In this document: positions 1-7,386 of the stretch, piece after piece | Layout: each line of letters begins with the position of its first letter | Position numbering within the stretch: position 1 is the stretch's first letter | Source of the DNA: Pseudarthrobacter sp. ATCC 49987 | GTDB taxonomy: Bacteria; Actinomycetota; Actinomycetes; Actinomycetales; Micrococcaceae | NCBI RefSeq assembly: GCF_009928425.1 | Contig: NZ_JAABNS010000001.1 | Coordinates: forward strand, 2,294,001 to 2,358,000 | Reading direction: 5' to 3' | Length of the DNA: 64,000 bases | Position numbers and translations under genes: made by a program | Notes under the pieces: model-generated | Told to the model about the DNA's origin: nothing | Databases searched by the model: none | What the model saw: the letters and a program-made list of their open reading frames with translations, nothing else

Positions 1-407
1 GGCAGGTCAGCCGGGATCCAGGGCAGGGCCAGTACCTCGTCGCGGTTCCGGATGTTGATCCAGCGCAGTTCATCGTGGTCCTGCAGGGGGTGGGGTACGC
101 CGTCGAGCAGTTCCGCGAACCACACCCGCATCGCGGCGCGCTCGTTAAGCGGCCAGCCGTCCGCGGATCCGCCGTCCGCTGATCCACTGTCCAGTTCGGC
201 GCCCAGACGCACACTCACTCCAAGTTCTTCGAGCAGCTCGCGGTGCAGGGCCTGCTCGGCCGTCTCGCCGGACTCGACCTTGCCGCCGGGGAACTCCCAC
301 ATGCCGGCAAACTGCGGGGGCGCCGTCCGCCGCGCCACCAGCATCCTGCCGGGGGCGGCCAGGGAATCCAGTACGGCGCCGCCTACGACGCTGATGAGTC
401 CAGTCAC
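1..407 (-). CDS. Nudix (MutT-like) hydrolase, 3' end outside the window
   Basis: Hydrolyses nucleoside diphosphate-X compounds; the closest match in layout is MutT-type 8-oxo-dGTP pyrophosphatase, which cleans the nucleotide pool. The translated frame carries a complete Nudix box at residues 42-64: G42, E48, R56-E57, E60-E61 and G63 all fit G-x5-E-x7-REU-x-EE-x-G-U. The preceding GMWEFPGGK is typical of MutT. The GTG start is chosen because the frame begins just after a TAGACT -10 like hexamer 7 bases upstream, so the mRNA may be leaderless. A short in-frame duplication (GSADGGSADG, about residues 75-84) lies after the box. The gene runs off the window start, so only about 135 codons are visible. 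Family call firm; exact substrate not shown. Confidence 0.85.
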   Translation of the reverse strand, partial: MTGLISVVGGAVLDSLAAPGRMLVARRTAPPQFAGMWEFPGGKVESGETAEQALHRELLEELGVSVRLGAELDSGSADGGSADGWPLNERAAMRVWFAELLDGVPHPLQDHDELRWINIRNRDEVLALPWIPADL

Positions 408-408
408 G

Positions 409-441
409 CCCCTAAGTCTAGGGGCGGCCCTCGCTTAGGGG
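409..441. repeat. inverted repeat between Nudix gene and MFS gene
   Basis: Perfect 8-base arms CCCCTAAG (409-416) and CTTAGGGG (434-441) with a 17-base centre that contains the likely -10 hexamer of the Nudix gene (TAGACT, minus strand, 415-420). It could be an operator or only a hairpin; function is not shown. Confidence 0.35.
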
Positions 442-579
442 AGAATGGAAGGGGCCGCCATCGGCGAGGACCCGGAATACCGGGCGTGCCCGCCCGGTTA
501 GACAAACCAGACCACAAATCCGATTTATCTTGCCGCATTCTCCTGGCTCCAGCCTGGAACGTCACCGAAAAGCAGACGA

Positions 580-1788
580 ATGACAACCACCGCACAAGCC
601 CCGGCCACGCCGAAGACCGGCACCCGCCATCTTGCCCTTGCCATCATTTCCCTTGCCATGGGCGGATTCGGCATCGGCACCACGGAGTTCACCATGATGG
701 GCCTGCTCAAGGAGGTGGAGCAGGGGCTCAACATCAGCACCCCGGAAGCCGGCCACCTGATCTCGGCCTATGCACTCGGTGTGGTGATCGGAGCGCCGCT
801 GCTGGCCGCCGTCGGCGCCAAAATGCCGCGGAAGTATCTTGGCCTGGGGCTCATGCTGTTCTTCAGCATCGCAAACCTCACTTCTTTCATCGCCCCGGAC
901 TACGGCACCATGCTGGTGTCCCGCTTCGCTGCCGGGCTGCCCCACGGGGCCTTCTTCGGCGTTGCAGCCGTGATCGCGGCGTCACTGGTCGCCCCGACCA
1001 AGCGCGGCTGGGCCATTTCGATGGTGATGGCCGGGCTGACCGTCTCCAACGTCATCGGCGTCCCCTTCGGCACCTGGGTGGGGCAAACGTATGGCTGGCG
1101 GCTGCTGTTCCTGCTGGTGGGCGTGATCGGCATTCTCACCCTCGTGATGCTCTGGAAGTTCCTGCCGTTCCAGAAGCCGCACGCCGATGCGAGCTTCCGC
1201 CGCGAACTGGGCGCCCTCAAGCGGCTCCAGGTCTGGCTGGCGATCCTGATCGGCATCGTCGGCTTCGGCGGTTTCTTCGCCACGTATACCTACATCGCCC
1301 ACACCATGACCTCCGTGGCGGGCATCCCCGCGGCCTGGTTGCCGCTGGTCGTCGCGCTCTACGGCCTGGGCATGGTGGCCGGCAACATCGTTGGCGGCCG
1401 GATCGCGGACAAGTCCGTGATGGGAACGATCTACTGGGTACTGCCCGGCATTGCCGTGGCGCTCGTGGTCTATGCCGTGGCCGTGCACTGGCCGTGGTCG
1501 GCGTACGTGATGGTCTTCGTCGTGGGCGGCGCAGGCTCCTTGCTGGTCCCGGCCCTGCAGACCCGGCTGCTGGATGCCTCCCCGGATGCCCCCTCGCTGG
1601 CCTCCTCGCTCAACCATGCGGCCCTCAATGTCGCCAACGCCCTGGGTGCTTTCCTCGGCGGCCTCGTGATCGCATGGGGCTGGGGCTACGTCGCGCCCGC
1701 CCTCGTCGGGGCCGTGCTGGCCGTCCTTGGCCTCGGGGTCGCCCTCGTCAGCGGACTCGTGGAACGCAAGCGGCCCCTGGTCCGGTAG
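580..1788 (+). CDS. MFS transporter, DHA1 (AraJ/YdhP-like) exporter
   Basis: A 402-residue membrane protein with about 12 hydrophobic segments, the normal length for a drug:H+ antiporter-1 family exporter in the cytoplasmic membrane. The N-terminal segment (FGIGTTEFTMMGLL) and the loop between helices 2 and 3 match the AraJ/YdhP/sugar-efflux group of the major facilitator superfamily. The substrate cannot be read from sequence; arabinose-like sugars, purines or drugs are all exported by relatives. Start: ATG at 580, first in-frame ATG before the hydrophobic region. It stands alone, divergent from the Nudix gene, and a strong hairpin lies across its stop codon. Confidence 0.85.
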   Translation: MTTTAQAPATPKTGTRHLALAIISLAMGGFGIGTTEFTMMGLLKEVEQGLNISTPEAGHLISAYALGVVIGAPLLAAVGAKMPRKYLGLGLMLFFSIANLTSFIAPDYGTMLVSRFAAGLPHGAFFGVAAVIAASLVAPTKRGWAISMVMAGLTVSNVIGVPFGTWVGQTYGWRLLFLLVGVIGILTLVMLWKFLPFQKPHADASFRRELGALKRLQVWLAILIGIVGFGGFFATYTYIAHTMTSVAGIPAAWLPLVVALYGLGMVAGNIVGGRIADKSVMGTIYWVLPGIAVALVVYAVAVHWPWSAYVMVFVVGGAGSLLVPALQTRLLDASPDAPSLASSLNHAALNVANALGAFLGGLVIAWGWGYVAPALVGAVLAVLGLGVALVSGLVERKRPLVR

Positions 1789-1817
1789 CCCGCGCTGCGG
1801 CTGCCGGACCAGGGGCC
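1772..1817 (+). terminator. hairpin spanning the MFS stop codon
   Basis: Perfect 14-base arms (1772-1785 and 1804-1817) with an 18-base loop that includes the TAG stop. No T-run follows, so it may be a stability element or weak terminator between two convergent genes. Confidence 0.45.
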
Positions 1818-1865
1818 CTCGTGTCTGTGCCCGGCCGGACCCTTGCCGGGCCAGGGCGGCACCGG

Positions 1866-2786
1866 TTACGGTGCGCTGACGCGCTGCACGTCCGGTTCCA
1901 GGTAGATGACCCGGGCGATCGAAACAGCCGCGCGGATCCGTGTCTCGGCGCCGTCGATCGCCTGGGCGATTTCCTGGCCCGTATCGGAGCGGCCGATGCT
2001 GATCTTGGCTGCGACCAGCAGTTCCTCCGGGCCCAGGTGCAGGGTCTTGAGGTGGATGATCGTGGTGCCGTCGGATTCGATGGCCGCCCGGATCTTGGCG
2101 ACGTCGTCCTTGGTGGCTGATTCACCGAGCAGCCGCGACTTGGTCTCGATGGCGAGCACGGCGGCGATGGCCACAAGCAGGAAGCCGATCATCGCGGTAC
2201 CCAGGGCATCCCAGATTCCGTTTCCGGTGAGGAGGGTCAGGCTCACGCCGAAGAGCGCGAAGACCAGGCCCAGGAGGGCGCCGAAGTCCTCGAGCAGGAT
2301 GACGGGAAGCTCCGGCTGCTTGGCACTGCGGATGAACCTGACCCAGGTCTGCTTGCCGCGGATGTGGTTGGATTCGATGATCGCGGTCCGGAACGAGTAG
2401 GACTCGGCGATGATGGCGCCGACAAGTACGGCGAGCGGCACCCACCAGAACGCACCCTCGATGGCGTGCGGGTGCTGGAGCTTTCCCCACGCTTCGTACA
2501 GGGCAAACAGGCCGCCCACGCTGAACAGCACGATCGAGACGATGAAGGCGTAGATGTAACGCTCGCGCCCGTAGCCGAAGGGGTGCTCCGGGCTCGCCGC
2601 CCGCTGGGCACGCTTGCCGCCCACGAGCAGGAGGAGCCGGTTGCCGGAGTCCGCGAGCGAGTGGATCGCTTCGGCCAGCATTGATGAGGAAAACGTCAGG
2701 AAATACGCGACGAATTTCAGGACGGCGATGGTCAGGTTGGCAGCAAGCGCTGCAACAATCGCCTTGGTACCGCCATTTGCAGCCAG
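1866..2786 (-). CDS. cation diffusion facilitator (CzcD/ZitB-like) metal efflux protein
   Basis: Exports divalent metal ions such as Zn(II) by proton antiport across the cytoplasmic membrane. The frame shows the cation efflux pattern: SMLAEAIHSLADSGN in helix II, then HPFGYGRERY after it, further helices, and a hydrophilic C-terminal domain rich in acidic residues. The start is unclear. The open frame reaches a TTG at 2846 without a good ribosome site. A CTG at 2786 lies 7 bases after a clean AAGGAG (2794-2799) and gives an N-terminus (AANGGTKAIVAALAANL) that begins where relatives usually begin, so I prefer it although CTG starts are rare. Product about 306 residues. Convergent with the MFS gene upstream on the other strand. 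Confidence 0.85.
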   Translation of the reverse strand: MAANGGTKAIVAALAANLTIAVLKFVAYFLTFSSSMLAEAIHSLADSGNRLLLLVGGKRAQRAASPEHPFGYGRERYIYAFIVSIVLFSVGGLFALYEAWGKLQHPHAIEGAFWWVPLAVLVGAIIAESYSFRTAIIESNHIRGKQTWVRFIRSAKQPELPVILLEDFGALLGLVFALFGVSLTLLTGNGIWDALGTAMIGFLLVAIAAVLAIETKSRLLGESATKDDVAKIRAAIESDGTTIIHLKTLHLGPEELLVAAKISIGRSDTGQEIAQAIDGAETRIRAAVSIARVIYLEPDVQRVSAP

Positions 2787-2986
2787 AGAGCTTCTCCTTA
2801 GGGGTTCGACCGGGTGGTGGACTCCGGCCGGTTCCTGCGCCCACAAGGAATACCGTACCCGCTATCATCCCGCCCGAGGCACCGCAGACAGCCCCCGCGC
2901 ACAGCACGATACGTCGCGGGCCGGGCGGCCCGGCTGGCACGCAACACTGCAGGTCACAGGGCAGGTAACGATTGGGGGTGATCCTG

Positions 2987-3015
2987 CTGACAAGCAAACC
3001 CGCCTATGTTAGCTT
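2987..3015 (+). promoter_or_regulatory. promoter of the GlsB-type gene
   Basis: -35 CTGACA (2987-2992), 17-base spacer, -10 TAGCTT (3010-3015), on the plus strand and 55 bases before the ATG. Read directly from sequence; not tested. Confidence 0.5.
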
Positions 3016-3069
3016 GAAGCCATAATCGGGATCCACCATTTGGATGCCGACGAATATGTAGGAGGAGTA

Positions 3070-3336
3070 ATGGGCTTTCTAGGCTGGATCATTCTCGGAC
3101 TCATAGTAGGTGCAATCGTTAAGGCAATCATGCCTGGCAAGGTCGGCGGCGGCTGGGTCACCAGCCTCGTGCTCGGCGTTGTCGGTGCAGTTGTCGGCGG
3201 GTGGATCGGCGACCTGCTGTTCGGCGGCGGCAAGATGGAATTCTGGAATCTTGGTTCCTGGATCCTGGCCATTGTCGGCGGCCTGGTGGTTGCCGGCGTC
3301 TACGGCGCAATCACGGGACGGAACAAGACAACTTAG
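3070..3336 (+). CDS. GlsB/YeaQ/YmgE-family stress-associated membrane protein
   Basis: An 88-residue protein of the transglycosylase-associated (YeaQ/YmgE) family, found in the cytoplasmic membrane and often induced by stress; its molecular role is not settled. Three hydrophobic, glycine-rich segments are visible: the N-terminal LGWIILGLIVGAIVKAIMPG, a middle VTSLVLGVVGAVVGGWIG and a C-terminal ILAIVGGLVVAGVYG. The start ATG at 3070 is fixed by a GGAGGAG at 3061-3067; an in-frame ATG at 3040 lacks such a site. Monocistronic, followed by a strong terminator. Confidence 0.88.
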   Translation: MGFLGWIILGLIVGAIVKAIMPGKVGGGWVTSLVLGVVGAVVGGWIGDLLFGGGKMEFWNLGSWILAIVGGLVVAGVYGAITGRNKTT

Positions 3337-3353
3337 GCAACTTAACTGCACAG

Positions 3354-3402
3354 GTACGACGGCGGGGGCCCACCTTTCGGTGGACCCCCGCCGTACTTTT
3401 TT
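3354..3402. terminator. bidirectional intrinsic terminator
   Basis: Arms of about 18 bases around a TTTC loop, followed by TTTTTT on the plus strand. It lies between the convergent GlsB-type gene and the rRNA methyltransferase gene, so it can serve both. One of the clearest terminators in the window. Confidence 0.85.
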
Positions 3403-3437
3403 GCTCATACAGGGGACCGGTGGGCGGTCCCGTGAGG

Positions 3438-4349
3438 CTAGCTTTGCGGCATTCCGCCGTCCTGCTGCGAACGGGCGCTGGCGTAGAGGCAAACGGTCGC
3501 CGCGGTACCGAGGTTGAGGCTCTCGGCAGCGCCGTACACGGGTACGGCCACCCGGTGGTCGGCCAGCGCGAGTTCCTCCTCGGACAGGCCCTGGGCCTCG
3601 TTGCCGAACAGCCACGCTGTCGGGTTCTCCAGCGCATACCCGGCATCCTGGGCCGGTGCGCCCAGCCGGCGGGCGGCGTTCTGGTCCTGCAGCCGGTCCA
3701 GGTTGAGCTGGCCGTAGCCGTCGGCGGCCAGCACGCCGATGCCGCGTTCCTTGCAGCGGGCCACGGTCTCCTCGATCCCGGCGCCGAGGACCACGGGCAG
3801 GTGGAAAAGGGATCCCGCCGTCGACCGCACGGCCTTGGGGTTGTAGATGTCAACGCTGGACGCCGTCAGGACGACGGCGTCTGCGCCGGCCGCGTCGGCG
3901 GCGCGCAGCACGGTGCCGGCGTTGCCGGGGTCGCGGACCTCGCACAACACGGCAACCAGCCGCGGGCCGGCGTCGAGCACCTGTTCGAGGCTGACATCCA
4001 GGAAGCCGCAGACCGCGAGAATGCCCTGCGGGGTGACCGTGTCCGCCATCGCGGCGAGTACTTCGTCGGTGGCGAGGTAGGCGGTGGTGCCCTCCGCCAG
4101 CGTCTCCAGGTCCGGGTGCCGGTCCAGGCAGGACTCGCTCGCGTAGACCTCATAGACGATGCCGGGCTGCCCCGCGGCGATCCTCTTCTGATGGAGGACA
4201 AGGGCTTCCCGGACCGCCTGCGGCCCCTCCGCCAGGAACTCGCGGCGCTTTAAACGGGCCGGGCGCCCGGCAAGCTGTGCCACCTTCCTCACCCGATCAG
4301 CTCGAGGATTGGAAAGTGGAAAGTCTTGCGGGCGCCCGGTTTCGTTCAT
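3438..4349 (-). CDS. TrmH-family (SpoU) RNA 2'-O-methyltransferase
   Basis: Transfers a methyl group from S-adenosylmethionine to a ribose 2'-OH in rRNA or tRNA. The 303-residue product has an N-terminal substrate-binding domain (REFLAEGPQAVREAL) and the C-terminal SPOUT fold with its trefoil-knot motifs: CEVRDPGNAGTVLRAADAAG (motif 1), WLFGNEAQGL (motif 2) and VPVYGAAESLNLGTAATVCLY (motif 3). It follows rplT on the same strand, a common arrangement next to the rplT-rpmI-infC operon, which fits an rRNA target. The exact modified base cannot be read from the sequence. ATG start at 4349; the first residues before AQLAGRPARLKRREF are poorly constrained. Confidence 0.88.
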   Translation of the reverse strand: MNETGRPQDFPLSNPRADRVRKVAQLAGRPARLKRREFLAEGPQAVREALVLHQKRIAAGQPGIVYEVYASESCLDRHPDLETLAEGTTAYLATDEVLAAMADTVTPQGILAVCGFLDVSLEQVLDAGPRLVAVLCEVRDPGNAGTVLRAADAAGADAVVLTASSVDIYNPKAVRSTAGSLFHLPVVLGAGIEETVARCKERGIGVLAADGYGQLNLDRLQDQNAARRLGAPAQDAGYALENPTAWLFGNEAQGLSEEELALADHRVAVPVYGAAESLNLGTAATVCLYASARSQQDGGMPQS

Positions 4350-4414
4350 ACAAGAACCTTAGTGGCTTTTCCGGCCGGCTCTTGAACGACGCAGTTCGTG
4401 AACTGCCTCAGGTA

Positions 4415-4894
4415 CTACTCGGCAGCCTTGTCAGCGGCAGGCTTCTTGGCGGCCGGCTTCTTGGCCGGGGCCTTCTTCGCAGCAGGCTTCTTGGCGGCCG
4501 GAGCAGCCTCAGCCTGGACGGCCGGAGCGGACGTGTCGGCGGGCAGGGCGTCCTTGGCGATCTTGACCAGCGCGGCGAAGGCGTTGGCGTCGGAAACGGC
4601 CAGCTCGGCCAGCATACGGCGGTCAACCTCGACCTCAGCGGCCTTCAGGCCCTGGATCAGACGGTTGTAGGTCAGGCCGTTGGCGCGGGATGCAGCGTTA
4701 ATGCGCTGGATCCACAGGCGGCGGAAGTCGCCCTTCTTCTTCTTGCGGTCGCCGTAGCTGTACACAAACGAGTGCAGCAGCTGCTCTTTGGCCTTGCGGT
4801 ACAGGCGTGAACGCTGTCCACGGTAGCCCTTTGCGCGCTCAAGGATAACCCGGCGCTTCTTGTGGGCGTTGACCGCCCTCTTCACACGTGCCAC
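4415..4894 (-). CDS. rplT: 50S ribosomal protein L20
   Basis: Binds 23S rRNA early in 50S assembly and, in other bacteria, represses its own operon. The N-terminal 117 residues ([17 protein letters not shown]... [23 protein letters not shown]) are standard L20. After that comes an actinobacterial-type tail of roughly 40 residues made of Ala, Lys and Pro ([19 protein letters not shown]). The start is a GTG at 4894, 7 bases after AAGGAG; the longer open frame upstream has no L20 similarity. Third gene of the infC-rpmI-rplT operon. Confidence 0.95.
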   Translation of the reverse strand: MARVKRAVNAHKKRRVILERAKGYRGQRSRLYRKAKEQLLHSFVYSYGDRKKKKGDFRRLWIQRINAASRANGLTYNRLIQGLKAAEVEVDRRMLAELAVSDANAFAALVKIAKDALPADTSAPAVQAEAAPAAKKPAAKKAPAKKPAAKKPAADKAAE

Positions 4895-5012
4895 GTGCGT
4901 ACTCCTTCGAAAATCTGATCCCAAGCATCTACTGCCGGAACAACCGGCTGGCCTGAGAAGCCTTTTTGGTAGTTGACCGCTGCCAGGTGGCAACAGTCAG
5001 AGAACTTGGAAC

Positions 5013-5207
5013 TTAGATGCCGAGCATCTTCCGGATGACCTTGGCGTCGCCCTTGAAGACGATCTTGTCGCCGGCAAGGCGACGGGTCAGCCTGGAGGAC
5101 TTGTGCTCGAGGTAGTGGCGGCGGTTGGCCTGCTGGCGGCGCAGCTTGCCGCTGCCGGTCAGCTTGAAGCGCTTCTTAGCACCACTGTGGGTCTTCATCT
5201 TCGGCAT
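5013..5207 (-). CDS. rpmI: 50S ribosomal protein L35
   Basis: A 64-residue basic ribosomal protein of the large subunit, beginning [20 protein letters not shown], exactly the family pattern. ATG start at 5207 is given by that conserved beginning. It lies between infC and rplT, 118 bases from each, in the universal infC-rpmI-rplT order. Confidence 0.96.
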   Translation of the reverse strand: MPKMKTHSGAKKRFKLTGSGKLRRQQANRRHYLEHKSSRLTRRLAGDKIVFKGDAKVIRKMLGI

Positions 5208-5322
5208 GGGAACCGATCTCCTTACGTATCCGCAGACAGGGTCTGCAGTCTTTCGTGCAGCCGCCCCTGCGGGCGGCGTGCTGGTTGCTTGCTGCCGGAC
5301 ATTGCTGTCCGGCAGCCCTGAA

Positions 5323-6474
5323 CTAGTTGGTCTTCTTGGTGCCCGGCTTGGCGGCGGCCTTCGGGGCAGCCGGCCGTGCAGCAGGCTTCGGCGCCGCGGG
5401 ACGCGGGACCGGCTTCGGTGCAGCAACCGGCTTCGGTGCTGCCGCCGGAGCGGCCTTTTCAGCCTCGGGAGCCTTGGCGGCTTCCGGAACCTTGACGGCG
5501 GCCTTGGGCGCTGCGGGCGCCTTGGCTACTGCCGGCTTGGCAGCGGCCTTCGGAGCCTCAGCCTTCGGAGCTTCAGTCTTCGGAGCTTCGCGCTTCGGGG
5601 CGGCCTTGGGGGCCTCCTGCTTCGGCGCTTCCTGGACGGGAGCCTTCGCTGCCGGGGCTTCCTCGGCCTTGGCCTCGGCGGCCGGGGCCTCCGCGGCTGC
5701 CGTTTCTTCGACTGCGGCCTTTCCGGCCGGGGCCTCGACGACGGCGGGTGCTCCCGTTGCCGGAGCCTCCGCTGCAGCGGCCTCAGGCTCGGGTGCCTCA
5801 GTCCGGACCTGGTAGCCCTCCGGAAGAAGGTCGGCGAGCGACTGCGTCAGTGGCGCCTCAGGACCGGACGTGTCCACACGGCCGCCGCCTGTTGCCTTGG
5901 CTTCGTTCTCGGCCTTGGCTTCCGCACGCTGCGATGCGCGGCGGGCCTCTGCCTTGGCTTCTGCCTTGTTCTTCAGGGGTCCGACCACCATGACCATGTT
6001 GCGGCCATCGATCCGCGGGCTGGATTCCACAACGCCGACTTCAGCGACGTCGTCCGCGAAGCGCTGGAGCAGGCGAATGCCCATCTCGGGGCGCTGCTGC
6101 TCACGGCCGCGGAACTGGATCATGGCCTTGACCTTGTCACCGGCGCCGAGGAAGCGGAGCGCGTGGCCGCGCTTCGTCTCGTAGTCGTGGGTGTCGATCT
6201 TCAGGCGGAAGCGGATTTCCTTCAGGACCGTGTTGGTCTGGTTCTTCCGGGCTTCACGTGCCTTGACCGCGGCTTCGTACTTGTACTTGCCGAAGTCCAT
6301 CAGCTTGCACACCGGAGGCTTGGCCTGCGGTGCAACTTCAACGAGATCAAGATCGGACTCGGCAGCCAAACGCAGGGCATCCTCAATACGGACAACGCCT
6401 ACTTGCTCGCCTGCAGGGCCGACCAGCCGCACCTCGGGGACGCGGATACGCTCATTGATTCTTGGCTCGCTAAT
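5323..6474 (-). CDS. infC: translation initiation factor IF-3 with a long Ala/Pro/Lys-rich tail
   Basis: IF3 binds the 30S subunit, keeps it free of 50S and checks the start codon-tRNA pairing. The core is complete: [19 protein letters not shown] at the start, [17 protein letters not shown], the linker helix and the C-terminal domain to about residue 175. The likely start is ATT at 6474, 7 bases after AGGAG, since the family begins with this INERIR segment and no ATG/GTG/TTG fits it. An ATT start is classical for infC because IF3 itself discriminates against it, giving self-control. After the core come about 200 residues of Ala, Pro, Lys and Glu repeats, so the protein (383 aa) is twice the usual 180. 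Confidence 0.93.
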   Translation of the reverse strand: MSEPRINERIRVPEVRLVGPAGEQVGVVRIEDALRLAAESDLDLVEVAPQAKPPVCKLMDFGKYKYEAAVKAREARKNQTNTVLKEIRFRLKIDTHDYETKRGHALRFLGAGDKVKAMIQFRGREQQRPEMGIRLLQRFADDVAEVGVVESSPRIDGRNMVMVVGPLKNKAEAKAEARRASQRAEAKAENEAKATGGGRVDTSGPEAPLTQSLADLLPEGYQVRTEAPEPEAAAAEAPATGAPAVVEAPAGKAAVEETAAAEAPAAEAKAEEAPAAKAPVQEAPKQEAPKAAPKREAPKTEAPKAEAPKAAAKPAVAKAPAAPKAAVKVPEAAKAPEAEKAAPAAAPKPVAAPKPVPRPAAPKPAARPAAPKAAAKPGTKKTN

Positions 6475-6512
6475 GTTAAAGCTCCTGTGTTCGTGAGGGG
6501 TATTCCACCGGC

Positions 6513-6552
6513 AAAAAGAGAAGGCCCCCAATTGCCGGAGCAATCGAAGGCC
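6513..6552 (-). terminator. candidate transcription attenuator in the infC leader
   Basis: On the minus strand, a stem of GGCC/GGCC and ATTGC/GCAAT with loop TCCG and a small internal loop, followed by TTCTCTTTTT. It ends about 40 bases before the infC start, inside the leader, so it could stop transcription before the operon. Leader attenuation of infC-rpmI-rplT by L20 is known in Bacillus subtilis; extension to this leader is inference. Confidence 0.5.
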
Positions 6553-6797
6553 TCGAAGATCGGAGCTGCCTGCCTCGTGTGAGGTTGCATACATCCCACC
6601 AGGCTTACGCCCGGGAAGAATGCCCGACCAGGTACCCGGCAACCTTAGCTTCTTGCGAAGCTTCCCGAAGGAGAGCGGCTGACGCGGGTGGGAGAGAACT
6701 CCGCTTGCAAACTGAAAGTCGATTCTACAGAAGAAATCCCGTCCGGCGCACCTGCATGACGGGCATGTCGGTTGCGGACGGGTTCCGCCGTCATCCG

Positions 6798-6849
6798 CTG
6801 CAGTAGTTCTGAAACGCAGTTGATATTGAACTGCAGTAGAACTGAAACG
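6798..6849. repeat. 19-base direct repeat with nested palindromes upstream of DUF1844 gene
   Basis: CTGCAGTAGTTCTGAAACG at 6798-6816 and CTGCAGTAGAACTGAAACG at 6831-6849, 33 bases apart (three helical turns), two mismatches. GCAGTT/AACTGC and AGTTCT/AGAACT inverted pairs lie within. The layout suggests a protein-binding site; nothing more can be said. Confidence 0.55.
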
Positions 6850-6889
6850 AAATAACGACAATCAGTCGGTCTGTGACAAGCTTACCAGC

Positions 6890-7276
6890 ATGAGCACAGC
6901 AGATAGTAATTCACACGTTTACGAGCCCGCCGGCGTCCAGGCCGACGTCTCACAGCAGATCCGCGACATCTCCGAGGTGCCCGCGATCGAGGTCATCACC
7001 ACCGCCGCCGTGCACCTCATGAGCGCCGCCGCCGTAAAACTCGGCCTCGCCGCCGAGGAGAACGCCGAAGAGCTCAAGGACCTTGACGAGGCCCGCAAGC
7101 TGATCACGGCCCTGGCCGGGCTGGTCACCGCCGCGGCGCCCGAGATCGGTTCCCAGCACGCCGGACCGTTGCGCGACGGACTGCGTTCCCTGCAGCTGGC
7201 CTTCCGTGAGGAGTCCATCATTCCGGATGCGCCGGGCAAGGGCCCGGGCGAGAAGTACACCGGCCCGGTGAACTAG
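6890..7276 (+). CDS. DUF1844 domain-containing protein
   Basis: A soluble, mostly helical 128-residue protein of the DUF1844 family, function unknown. The conserved centre is visible: IEVITTAAVHLMSAAAVKLGL followed by an acidic stretch (ENAEELKDLDEARKLITALAGLV). ATG at 6890 is the first start in frame. In many actinobacteria this family is encoded directly beside infC, as here, divergently; no functional link is established. Closed by a GC-rich hairpin at 7303-7339. Confidence 0.85.
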   Translation: MSTADSNSHVYEPAGVQADVSQQIRDISEVPAIEVITTAAVHLMSAAAVKLGLAAEENAEELKDLDEARKLITALAGLVTAAAPEIGSQHAGPLRDGLRSLQLAFREESIIPDAPGKGPGEKYTGPVN

Positions 7277-7302
7277 GCACAAACAGCAGGCCAGCTACAA
7301 CG

Positions 7303-7339
7303 CGGCGGCGGGCGGACCACATCGGTCCGCCCGCCGCCG
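7303..7339. terminator. GC-rich hairpin between convergent genes
   Basis: Perfect 16-base arms (7303-7318, 7324-7339) around an ACATC loop, without a T-run on the plus strand. Placed between the convergent DUF1844 and MFS genes, as expected for a terminator. Confidence 0.6.
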
Positions 7340-7386
7340 TCGTTAACGTCGTTACCGCCTGGACGGCGGGTGCGGTCCTGGTGCCC

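Larger units (their letters stand above)
6475..6889. promoter_or_regulatory. intergenic leader region between infC and the DUF1844 gene
   Basis: This 415-base stretch holds no convincing gene. On the minus strand it contains the infC leader with a candidate attenuator (6513-6552) and a TAGAAT that may be the -10 hexamer of the operon (about 6730). On the plus side it contains repeated elements (6798-6849) ahead of the DUF1844 gene. Confidence 0.5.

Noticed and set aside
243..2120. 625-codon plus-strand frame across the Nudix, MFS and CDF genes
   Set aside because: Arg/Gly/His-rich shadow that crosses three well-supported genes.
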